Assembly (NCBI RefSeq): GCF_905404315.1
Contig: NC_066279.1
Span: forward strand, 3,174,501-3,238,500
Direction: 5' to 3'
DNA: 64,000 bases
Origin: Leptidea sinapis
Taxonomy: Eukaryota > Arthropoda > Insecta > Lepidoptera > Pieridae
The notes under the pieces: generated by a model
Databases searched by the model: none
What the model saw: only the letters and a program-made list of their open reading frames with translations
What the model was told of the DNA's origin: nothing
Position numbers and translations under genes: made by a program
In this document: in pieces, positions 12,543 through 22,200 of the stretch
Position numbering within the stretch: the stretch's first letter is position 1
How the letters are laid out: the number at the start of each line of letters is the position of its first letter

Positions 12543-13187
12543 GCATGATGATACTGTACATCCCCGGTCAACGACTTTGATACTTTTCATCCCGGATAAT
12601 AAAAGAGTTCCCGTGGGACAGATGAAAACCTCTACTTATGTAAATAGCGTAGTACACAACAACGTGTGCACATTATAAAATTTGGCATGTTGATACCTTA
12701 TATTGCCGGTCAACATCTTAGATACTTTTCATCCTGGAAAATCAATAAATTCCCGCGGGAAAGTTAAAAACTTCAACTTCTTTATATAGCGTAGTACACA
12801 ACATCTTATGCACATAATTTAATATAATTTGGCATGTTGCTACCTTATATTGCCGGTCAACATCTTAGATACTTTTCATCCTGGAAAATCAAAAAATTCC
12901 CGCGGGAAAGTTAAAAAATTCAACTTATTTATATAGCGTAGTACACAACATCTTATGCACATAATTTAATATAATTTGGCATGTTGATACCTTATATTGC
13001 CGGTCAACACCTTAGATACTTTTCATCTCGGAAGATTAAAGAGTTCCCGTGGGACAGATAAAAACCACTAATGACTTATATAGCGTAGTACACAACAACT
13101 TATGCACATAATTTAATATAATTTGGCATGTTGATACTTTATGTTACCGGTCATCACTTGAAATACTTTTCATCCCAGAAAATTAAA
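12543..13187. repeat. 147-bp tandem array
   Basis: The marker GCATGTTG recurs at 12685, 12832, 12979 and 13126, exactly 147 bp apart, with a diverged first unit from 12543 (142 bp). Each unit has GATACTTTTCATC and GCGTAGTACACAAC. The array is cut in its last unit by the Harbinger-like terminus at 13188. Confidence 0.9.
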
Positions 13188-13726
13188 CCGTCTTATTACA
13201 AAAAACTTAGATAGACCTGGTTTAAACCCATACTTTAAAGTCTTGGTTTATCTTTAGTACGGTGGTTTAAACTTGTCCTTATTACAAAACATAAATAAAC
13301 CATGGACTGCTTAGTCCGCGATTTGAACCATGGTCTCAGTTACGACCACAGAATATATTATAAGTCATTCGTTCACAATGATTTCATTTGATCGTAACGT
13401 TCCGTATGCAACGAAAACAAAACCGTTTTCTTATTTAATTGGCGACTGATATTATTTAGGGTGACAAAAAATAAAAGGAATTTATATAAATCGAACATAG
13501 ATTAATAATTGCATAATCGATGATAGCATTTTTCTTATAATTGTTACCATAGCACGATGATCAAAATTCCTCCTGACGTAAAACGGAATGACTTTCCCGC
13601 GCGATATTCGAATCCATTTTGATAAACAAAACTCGCAAGTTTAACAAAAATTTCTTGAAAATAAATAGGTATATAGTTTGGAAGTGTTATAATTAAGGTG
13701 CTAATTGTTTCAAAAAAAAGTATAAT

Positions 13727-14579
13727 ATGAATCAACAAAAGAAAAGACGTGCGGTAAATTGGACAGCTGAAGCAAAATTATGTAAGTAAAATTGTTCGCC
13801 CACTAGGTAATAGTGATATGATATAAGGCATTTGTGTTTTGTTAATCTTAATTTTAAATGTTTAAGGAATTATTACGCGAATTAATATCCAAATCGCGGC
13901 ATTTTATTGAGGACAAAAGTACAAAAAGTTCAGTCAACATGAAAAAAGCCAGTGAATGGAAAAACATAGCAACATGGTAGTAGTAATAAGAATTTTGTTT
14001 CTATAGTGATCTGCAATGAATTGTATTGTTAATATGTAATTTTACAATACTCATGCAATGCGGGAATGAATAGACGAGAAGGGGAAACGAAACTGGCTTG
14101 GAAGAGGATGAAGCTTGGGGCCAAAGCACGCTTTAGCACACACAGGCAGCAAACCGTGCAAACAGTTGGTGGGGAAAAGCCCAAGTTACTTTCTCAGGAA
14201 GACTTATATAATAATAATATTATTTTGTAGGAACCTTAGAAATAACTAACAGAACTACTCCATGAAATCAAAACATGAGGAGAAAGAAAGCCACTAACAC
14301 CACAATGTTTGTGAATATTATAAAATGTTACATTAGTGCAATATGTGATTAGCATATGGTTAGCCATATGCTATTAGTAACAAAATATTATTTTGGTTTT
14401 ACAGAAATGAAGTATCACAAAAAAGCATAGTGGAAAGCAATATTGAATTTAAAAAGAGACAATTAGAAATGTTAGAGTTTGAGGATGAATATACAATTAG
14501 AATTGCTAAATTAAAAATAAGAAAACTAGAATTAGAAGTAAATTTATTAGAAAATCATAAAAGCTTGAGTAATAACTAA
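13727..14579 (+). pseudogene. Harbinger-associated Myb/SANT-like DNA-binding protein remnant
   Basis: The first piece reads MNQQKKRRAVNWTAEAKL and then a GTAAGT donor-like site. The second (13867-13978) reads LLRELISKSRHFIED and MKKASEWKNIATW, the trihelix/Myb-like fold carried by the accessory gene of PIF/Harbinger elements. The third (about 14406-14579) is a charged C-terminal coiled coil ending NHKSLSNN. Introns are likely but the first junction does not keep frame as it stands, so I call it broken. Confidence 0.6.
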
Positions 14580-14989
14580 ATAGTGAGTTTAAATTTATTT
14601 AAAAGTTTGGAGCTCAATTATTGAATACAGTCATTTTTATAATATGTTTTTAATTGGATTAATTTAATTTTAGTAGAAGCTAAATTTCAACTCCAATATT
14701 TATATTTAAACAATCAACACTTGTAACAATTAATGGAACCCAATTACAATAATAGCTAGCATTTGAATGATGACATGATAAAAGAAAGTAAACTATAGAA
14801 AGTAAACTATATATAAAACACCAGTTTCAATGTAAAGTTTTGAGTCATATTATATTCATATTTTAATATCCCCATTTTCTTTTTCATATTTACCATCACA
14901 GAGCTGTTTAAAGATTAATTAGTTGTGTATAAATGTAAATAAAATTTTGTTTATAATTATTATAATAACATATTATTAAGTAAAAGTGT

Positions 14990-15480
14990 GTTTGAATGAC
15001 CTGCCTGCTTCTTATATTTCCACAAACACTATTTTTCACTGGCAAAACTACTGTTCTGGAGGAATCAGCCTTATTTAAGTATATTAATATCTTCTGGAAA
15101 TAAATCTTCATGCATATCAATTACAAAATTGTATGTAGAACAGTGCATGCCACAATAATCTTTCTGGAGGTTTCAATATCACCAAATAATCCTCTTAATA
15201 AACAACGGAATCTTTGCTTGGGCAAACCAAAACATCTCATCGTATTGTATTCCTGGTGTGATATGTGCACGGTTGTACCTTTCTTCTTGAGGTGTTATAA
15301 GCTTGAGTAAAGGTATAAATAAATATGGTGTGCATGCATAACCACTTTCTCCCAACAATAGCTCTAAAAATGCACCAGCCCCAAAACATTGTTTCAAGCA
15401 ACTCTCTCTAAATATTCTCGACTACTGAACACTACCATCGAGTGACAATGTCCATGATTTTTAAATCAGCATCACAAACT
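14990..15480 (-). pseudogene. Harbinger transposase, C-terminal half (remnant)
   Basis: Minus-strand frames read LLGESGYACTPYLFIPLL, TPQEERYNRAHI and, past a frameshift, VACTVLH and MHEDLFPEDINIL in different frames. These are the closing blocks of the HARBI1-type nuclease, including the Glu of ERAYNRAH-like motifs. Frameshifts and stops show decay. Confidence 0.7.
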
Positions 15481-15719
15481 ACCTTAAACAATATTTATAC
15501 ATTAAATGATTACTATTAAACTTAAAAATATGAGTTAAAGCTAATATTTTAATAAATATAATTTTTAATGGATGAATAGTAAAACTACAAAATACAATAT
15601 CAACCTATGTATAATTTTAATTAAGTATAACAATAAACCTTTTGATAAAAGAAAAATATGTAATTTATAATTATATAATAATATAACAAGTAGGTAAGAA
15701 TAAAATATTAATACCTATA

Positions 15720-15919
15720 CATTTAGTTTTTTGACCCATAATATAATATGTGTACAGTCAATTGCACCAATTACTATTAGAAAATTTTGCTATATCGCGA
15801 AACTTTCGCAATGATTCCTTTTGTTCTTCTAATGAAGTGGGAATGTTTATATATCTATTGTTTGGTTGTGAGACTCGATACAAGTCAGCTGTGTCGTCTT
15901 GAATCTGTTCAAATAATAT
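15720..15919 (-). pseudogene. Harbinger transposase, middle exon (remnant)
   Basis: After an AACAG acceptor at 15920 the minus strand reads IQDDTADLYRVSQPNNRY and PTSLEEQKESLRKF. A frameshifted piece then gives GAIDCTHI, which holds the first catalytic Asp of the DDE nuclease. It continues the piece at 17437-17520 across an intron that now contains a LINE. Confidence 0.65.
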
Positions 15920-15949
15920 AAGAAACATTGTTTAAGAAAAGCTCAATAC

Positions 15950-17425
15950 TTACTCAATTATTAGATTATTGTGTTGATACCTCTCATGGGACACTAAACA
16001 TTTAATAAGTGAAAAACAACATGGTTGCGTTAAAAAACGATCAACCCTTACAAATTTGATGTGTTTTACTGATTCTGTTATAACTGAAATGAGCAATGAT
16101 AAGGAGGTTGACGCTGTGTATACAGATTTTAGTAAGGCGTTTGACAAAGTCGACCACACCCTGCTAATAAAGAAGCTAAGAGATGCATACTGCTTCTCAG
16201 AAAGCGTATTGGTATGGTTAGAATCATATTTAGCTCATCGACCACAAGTAGTTAAAATAAGTGGGTATCAATTTAGAGAATTTCAACAAACATCTGGCGT
16301 TCCTCAAGGCTCTAATTTGGGACCATTATTGTTTACACTGTTTATAAACGATATTTCCAAAAGTATTCAAGAATCAAATTACGAGTTATATGCAGATGAC
16401 TTAAAAATATATCGTACAGTTACTTGTTCAGAGGATCAAACGAAACTACAGAATGATATCCATCGTGTAATGTTATGGTGTAAAAATAATGTGATGGAAC
16501 TCAATGCGTCCAAATGTCATTTTATAAAATTTTCTAGGAAACGAAAGAAATTGGAGAGTAAATATCATATTGATGGCATGCAAATAAATCAAATAAACCA
16601 TATCAATGATTTGGGTGTCATTTTAGACGAGGAGTTGAGATTTGATAAACATATTGACAAAATAGCTCACAAAAGATTTAAAATGCTTGGGTTTTTCTTA
16701 CGTAACACCAAGGATTTTACATCAATTCCTACGCTTAAAATACTATACTATTCCCTTGTAAGATCTCAGGTTGAATACAATTCGGTAGTTTGGTGCCCCT
16801 ATTACAAAAAGTACATCACTAGGATTGAGTCAGTTCAAAAAAAATTTATATCCAAATTGAGTTATGTCACTAATAATTACACTATTATAAGTTACAAAGA
16901 CAAATTAAAATTTTTCAATATGAAAACCTTAGAATTGCGAAGAAATGCGTCACAAATTCTTTTCTTATATAAATTATTAAATAATCAATTAGACTGTCCA
17001 TTACTTCTATCTAAGATTGGATTATGTGTACCACCTTATCCTTGTCGTATTAGTACATATCTGCCAGTACATGTACGATTCTTCAGAAACAATTATGGCT
17101 CAAATTCACCTATCCAACTTATCTCAAAATTATATTACAGTAAATTCCATAGTAATAGTAGTATAGATATAAATTTTAATACATTTGGAATTTTAAAAAA
17201 TACGCTTTTGAACCCTTATAATTGGATGTATAAAATTATAGTTTTTAGTAATAGTAAACACGTAGTAGGATTACTTAACTTACAATAATAAATGAAGGCA
17301 ACGCTGTGCATACCTATAAGTTAGATATACAAATATAAATATAAGAAATTTTATATTATAAGTAGTCATAATATTAATTGTGTGTCTAGTTGGTAAGCCT
17401 TTTCTATTAAATAAATAAATACCTA
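15950..17425 (+). mobile_element. 5'-truncated LINE nested in the Harbinger intron
   Basis: Coding sequence begins abruptly within the reverse transcriptase (SEKQHGCVKKRSTLTNL at about 16003) and the element ends with TTAAATAAATAAATA at about 17420, a retroposition-type tail. Borders are approximate and no target duplication was identified. Confidence 0.75.
16056..17288 (+). CDS. LINE reverse transcriptase, 410-residue open frame (5' truncated)
   Basis: Reverse transcriptase of a jockey/CR1-like non-LTR element. Blocks in order: YTDFSKAFDKVDH (motif A, catalytic Asp), TSGVPQGSNLGPLLF, ELYADDLKIYR (motif C, YADD), LNASKCHFIKFS and INDLGVILDEELRFDKHI, then a C-terminal domain ending VVGLLNLQ. 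The frame is open upstream of the first ATG and is uninterrupted. The endonuclease and most of the 5' end are missing, so it cannot move on its own. The intact frame suggests recent arrival. Confidence 0.85.
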   Translation: MMCFTDSVITEMSNDKEVDAVYTDFSKAFDKVDHTLLIKKLRDAYCFSESVLVWLESYLAHRPQVVKISGYQFREFQQTSGVPQGSNLGPLLFTLFINDISKSIQESNYELYADDLKIYRTVTCSEDQTKLQNDIHRVMLWCKNNVMELNASKCHFIKFSRKRKKLESKYHIDGMQINQINHINDLGVILDEELRFDKHIDKIAHKRFKMLGFFLRNTKDFTSIPTLKILYYSLVRSQVEYNSVVWCPYYKKYITRIESVQKKFISKLSYVTNNYTIISYKDKLKFFNMKTLELRRNASQILFLYKLLNNQLDCPLLLSKIGLCVPPYPCRISTYLPVHVRFFRNNYGSNSPIQLISKLYYSKFHSNSSIDINFNTFGILKNTLLNPYNWMYKIIVFSNSKHVVGLLNLQ

Positions 17426-17436
17426 TATTACAAATT

Positions 17437-17520
17437 TAATACTCACTTCATATCGAGCCCAGCTTCGTAATGCACAGACCACTTGCATTTATGGAGACAT
17501 TGGGCATCCCCTAGGGTCGT
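17437..17520 (-). pseudogene. Harbinger transposase, upstream exon (remnant)
   Basis: The minus strand reads CALRSWARYE up to a GTGAGT donor at 17437. In Harbinger transposases an LxALRxxA..E block precedes the IQDD/G-type block, which is found at 15919, so the two pieces were one spliced gene before the LINE entered. Confidence 0.6.
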
Positions 17521-17830
17521 GAGATAACTGGTATTTTACTAAATATATAATTTTTGTGGCAAAACATTAGAAATTATAAACTGATTCTAACCTAAAAACA
17601 ACGAGTTTGACGTAACGTAAACAACAACAATCAAAAACGATCGTTAAACCAGGGATCGCAATGGTTTATCTATAGACCATAGATAGGTCTATGGTTTAAC
17701 GCTAAAACGTGATTTGTAATAAGACTTTTGCTTAGACCATGGTTTAAATATGATTTAGACCTGGTTTTTTAGATGGTCCGTGTTTATAATAAGGCGGGCG
17801 ATCCAACCTATTCCGGTGATCTTGATGACA

Positions 17831-18340
17831 TGTTGTTTGAAAGTCAATTGCCTGAGTAGTATTACACCCAAAGAGCGTATTTCACTAACTTCCTAAAGCA
17901 CAATGCCATTCAATTTGTATGTATTAGTTATAGTATTATTTTTTCGGGGGTACCTAGTATGATAGCACTTATTTATATTTCTCTCTCTCTCTCGGCTTAG
18001 TCTTTTTCTCGCTTCTGAGGATCGTGACTCGTATTAAATTGGTCAACTGCGCCGCCTGGTGGAGTACGGCGCTTGTAGGGATCTTCAGATTTTCAAGGAC
18101 TTCTCTGCGTGTAACATGATTATTTATATTTATTTATAGTTAATAACATATCATTCCATTCACACCATTGCTGAATATTGTTAAGGTTTGAGTGGAGGAG
18201 ATACAGTTAGGTGGAGAGGCATCAATATATTATTTTAGATCATCTGAATAAAAACGATAACGTTGAATTGTGAATTTTATTGAAAATATCTTTATTAGAT
18301 AGCTGATACTAAAATAATAACTGAACAATATGATATGTTT
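17831..18340. other. Spacer with a TC-rich tract
   Basis: Contains CTCTCTCTCTCTCGG at about 17982-17996. No frame or repeat family recognised apart from a possible RTE 3' scrap (reverse strand) at 17798-17830. Confidence 0.4.
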
Positions 18341-18367
18341 TTAAAGTGATAACTCACACTTCTAGGA

Positions 18368-18620
18368 TTAATACACAAATAAAATTTGAGAAACAAAATT
18401 ATATGAACGATGCGGGATTCGAAACCACGACTGTAAAGTAGAATCTGTAGATGAAGCCACAACCTGAGAGTTAAACAAAGCAAACAGAATTTTATAACGA
18501 GGCGGTACTCGAACGGTTATCTCAGTTGGTTAGAGCACCGGCACGGAACGCCGGAGGGCGTGGGTTCGAATCCCGCATCGTTCATAAAATTTTGTTTTTC
18601 AAATTTTATTTGTGTAATAA
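18368..18620. mobile_element. Element with inverted arms made of tRNA-like sequence, copy 1
   Basis: Left arm 18368-18421 and right arm 18567-18620 are inverted copies. Reading inward each holds TTATTACACAAATAAAATTT-like tail sequence, then ATGAACGATGCGGGATTCGA, the complement of a tRNA 3' half. The plus-strand right half contains a near-complete tRNA-like fold. Similar elements occur at about 24180-24345, 24480-24688 and 56804-57045. Confidence 0.75.
18511..18584 (+). tRNA. tRNA-like sequence (probably a repeat component, not a functional tRNA)
   Basis: 74 nt with a cloverleaf by eye: acceptor GAACGGT pairs with ATCGTTC, anticodon stem CCGGC/GCCGG, T stem GTGGG/CCCGC with loop TTCGAAT. The D stem TCTC/GAGC has one mismatch. 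The anticodon loop ACGGAAC lacks the near-universal U33, so no anticodon is assigned. A and B box-like motifs (TATCTCAGTTGG, GGTTCGAATCC) could direct RNA polymerase III. Confidence 0.4.
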
Positions 18621-18749
18621 TATCTGAGATAGTTTTGTGGACCTCTTGACTTTGCATTATATATTTTTCTTATATTATATAGTTTCTATATAACTTATAT
18701 TAAATTGGTTGTACGTGGAAGAAATACATGCCAAGTTATCTCCTCGTAG

Positions 18750-18848
18750 TAGTTCACAAAGCACTGTATTGGACTCCAAAAATTCAAGCAGCTCTGCGTT
18801 GCCCACGGTAATATGGTTCGAGCTGATACTGGGATGCACCAGAGATAA
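18750..18848 (-). mobile_element. Short jockey (J1) fragment
   Basis: AAGCAGCTCTGCGTTGCCCA and CGAGCTGATACTGGGATGCA match the J1 family on the minus strand, as at 47600-47650. Confidence 0.6.
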
Positions 18849-18966
18849 GAGAATATTTTTACATTTAAGATATGTTTTTTAAAATAATATTTCATCAGTA
18901 TTAACAAAACTCTTGAGATGGGATGGATGGATTATTTTTAATAATAACAACATTAGGAAAAATACA

Positions 18967-18972
18967 TTTATT
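18967..18972 (-). terminator. Candidate polyadenylation signal of the P450 gene
   Basis: AATAAA on the minus strand, 133 bp past the P450 stop codon. It is the first canonical hexamer with a sensible 3' UTR length. A jockey fragment begins about 120 bp further on. Confidence 0.5.
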
Positions 18973-19104
18973 AAAATCTTTACAATAATAAAATCAAATA
19001 ATATGGCTTAAACAAAACCATTTAAAGATTGATTTAATGCTTACTGTACTTACACTTATTCAATATAAAATTTAATATTTATAGAATAATTTTCAAACAG
19101 TGCA

Positions 19105-19271
19105 TTATCTTAGTTCTAATCTGATAGGATAACCATGCTTAGCTTTTAACATCAGAGAAAATTTACATTCAATTTTAGGAATTGGACCATCTTCTTCTTC
19201 AGTGACAACTTTAAATTGACGTAGAATTGCAGCAATAACACTTTTCGCTGTTAACATTGCATATTGGTAAC
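19105..19271 (-). CDS. P450 exon 10: C-terminus
   Basis: 167 nt after TTTCTACAG, encoding G449-YQYAMLTAKSVIAAILRQF to the final PIRLELR and a TAA stop at 19107-19105. This is helix L and the C-terminal beta strands. Confidence 0.88.
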
Positions 19272-22200
19272 CTGTAGAAACAAGAATTACTGTTAGCAAC
19301 TCAAATTATTTAATTTCCTTGTCTAAGATAACACTTAAAAATATTGAACTATCAACTTTTTCAAAATTTATTCCATTTAAACTAATATTTAGATCAGTTT
19401 GTTTACTTCCTTTTATACAAAATTGCATATACTTTGTTTTCAACAAATTCATTGTTATCAAACCAATGAATATTATTTTTTAAAGTATAGTTGTAAATGT
19501 CCAATTCACATTAATTTAAATTATCAGTATTAGTGAGAACATAAAACAATGGAGATATTTTCTGAAAGTCTTTAAATTAATAATATCAAATAACCCAAAA
19601 TAGTTCCTTTCTGAGGAATCATCTTTTACAGTTGGAAAAGAAAGACTGATGAGTTACTATCTAGTACATCACGTTTTTTATGGGAAAGAAGGACAAACGA
19701 GCATATGGGTCAACTGCAACTCTTGTAACACCAGAGGAATCACAGGAGCGCCACCTTTAAGGAAGGTGTACGCGCTTTTTTTGAAGGTACCCATGGGTTA
19801 TGGTCCCGTAAACACAGCACAAGGAAGTTTATTCCACAGCTTTGTAATACGTGTTAGAAAGCTCCTTGAAAACCGCACTGTGGGGGACCGCCACGAAAGT
19901 TACTAAAGTTATTTAAAGTTTACCACTCTTACTTGCGTACACTACCAGCATCCAATAAAATATGATTTCAATCAAGATAAAACCCTAATGTCATATCTTT
20001 ACATTTTTCTTATAAACTATCTTGATGTACGAAATCGAAAGCTTTCGTTAGATCAAGATTTAAAACAAGTTTTTTTTTACAATCAATATTTTCAATCACA
20101 GACTGCAATAGGTCAAAAATCGGAAGGGAAGTGTATTTACCCTTAAGAAATCCATAATTATTTTGTGAAATAATAAATCTTAAACAGTAATTCATTAAAT
20201 AATATCAATGCCGTTAACCATAAAGGAGATACTTCGTGAGCAGCCAATTTTGGGCGCTATGGTCATTTCATGGTGACAAATAATAACGTTATCATGATCA
20301 AGTGCAATAAATACAGTTAAACGAAAAATGATTTTTTAACGTGTAACCAGTCTTGGCTGTCATCTAAGTCAAACTTATCTATACTAAAAATATTTTATCT
20401 TGAGGACTGAGCCAATAAATCAAATTTCATCTTAAGTCATATCCTGTTGTAAGATTGGATCCGAACAAAAAAAAATGTACAAACTGCTGGAACATTTAGG
20501 TTGATTATCAATTTACATAATTTAGCATTATAACTTTGCTAACAATAAACTAACAATAAAATTAAAGCTAACAATAAAAATGTTTAACAATTCTGATTAG
20601 CAACTCATAACATGAATATAAGGAGTCAATATATGCACTGTCTTAGCATATTCGTTAACAGTCAGAGATAAACTTACAAGTATTATATTAATAAAAAGGA
20701 AACCCTGGAAAAGCCATTACGGATTAGATACTTACCAATGCAGTTTCTTGGTCCTGTACTAAATGGAATGAAGAGCCCAGTTTTACCTCCAGCTTCAAAT
20801 CTCTCCGGTTTGAAGCAATCAGCATCAGGTCCCCAGTAATTGGGGTCACGATGAGCTCCCCAAATTAAAATAATTATAGCAGTTTGAACAGGAATAGTAA
20901 AGCCAGATGATGCTGTCGAAAATATTATTTTGCTTGTAACATTTTCTTCCGTTCATCATATTGTTCAAATATGAACAATGTGATCCTGCTTATTGTCATT
21001 ATGAATTTCATATAATAATATTCATATAACTAAAGATTATATTGTATGGTAGTAAAATATATTTTGATTTATAGATATTTATATGTAGTTGTGTTCTAAT
21101 CCCATCTTTATTTAAATTATATTCTATTTTTGTTTTGTTCTTTAATCACATATATTTTAAATAGATCTAATGGACCTGTTGTCCTGTCCAAAAATATGGC
21201 CTGCGTACAAAGTACACATGTGAGAAGTGATTATTTAAATCTCGTTTATATTTATTATCCTAATCTGTTCCCTAAACCCAATGTTTCGTGTCAATATTAG
21301 AAATTATTAGATGTTCTACTTACTCGCGGCCACGCGCTAACCCTGCACGATACCACGCTAGTAGGGAAGATGTTCTATTTTTCCGCGGCCGCGTGCTAAA
21401 CCTGCACGATACAACGCTAGGAGGGAAGATGTCCTAGTTTTTCGCGGCAGCGTACTAAACCTGCACGATACAACGCTAGTAGGGAAGATGTTCTACTTTT
21501 TTGCGGCCGGGTGCAAAACCTGCACGATACAACGCTAGGAGGGAAGATGTTCTACTTACTCGCGACCGTGCGCTAAACCTGCACGATACAATGCTAGTGG
21601 GGAAGATGTTCTACGTTTTCGCGCCCGCGTGCTGAACCTGTACGATATAACTCTAGTAGGGAATATGTTCTACTTACTTTCGTTCTCTGCACCCTCTAGA
21701 ATCTCGGATTCAGTATCCATATTGTTGAAAACATAAATTTGCGCGGCGGCCATGTTGGATTTCAAAGATGATCCCAAATTCGTTCTGAGAAGCTTGGATT
21801 CAATATCCATATTGTTGAAATCCTAAATTTCCTTCGTTCGCTCTATCTCAGTCTCTCTCTCTCGATCTTTCTCACTAGCTTGCTCCCCACTTTCGCTCCA
21901 TGGCTATGTGCTTAATGCTACGTTCGCCCTTTCTCACTCTGTCTCGATCGGTCTCAATCGCCCTCTCCCTCTTCTTCTACTAAAACGCTGCAAATCTTCG
22001 TGACGCTAATATTATTATAATTGCGTTTCATTCGTAAAATATTTATCCTCATGCGCCTAAAGAAGTTTCACTTCAAAATATTTTTATTAAGTTTTTATGA
22101 ATTTCTTGAGGTCTATAATTTCGAAAAATCGTCAAATGGAGTGATTATTTAGAATGATGTGACCCGTATTGGTGTTTCCCCTCCCAAGTAAAGGCGTTAC

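Larger units (their letters stand above)
13188..17797. mobile_element. PIF/Harbinger-like DNA transposon with a nested LINE
   Basis: Ends are inverted: CCGTCTTATTACAAA at 13188 and, on the other strand from 17797, CCGCCTTATTATAAA. Repeats of GGTTTAAAC/ACCTGGTTT occur near both ends. Inside are a Myb/SANT-like gene remnant on the plus strand and a Harbinger nuclease remnant on the minus strand, the two-gene layout known for this superfamily. Without the nested LINE the element would be about 3.1 kb. I could not confirm a 3-bp target duplication. Confidence 0.75.

Noticed and set aside
12543..13187. CRISPR array
   Set aside because: Regular spacing is due to full-length tandem repeats without unique spacers, in a eukaryotic context.
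18511..18584. Confident functional tRNA gene
   Set aside because: Similar arms recur in repeat elements, U33 is missing and the D stem has a mismatch.
21310..21690. CRISPR-like repeats
   Set aside because: The whole 59-bp unit is repeated; there are no unique spacers.
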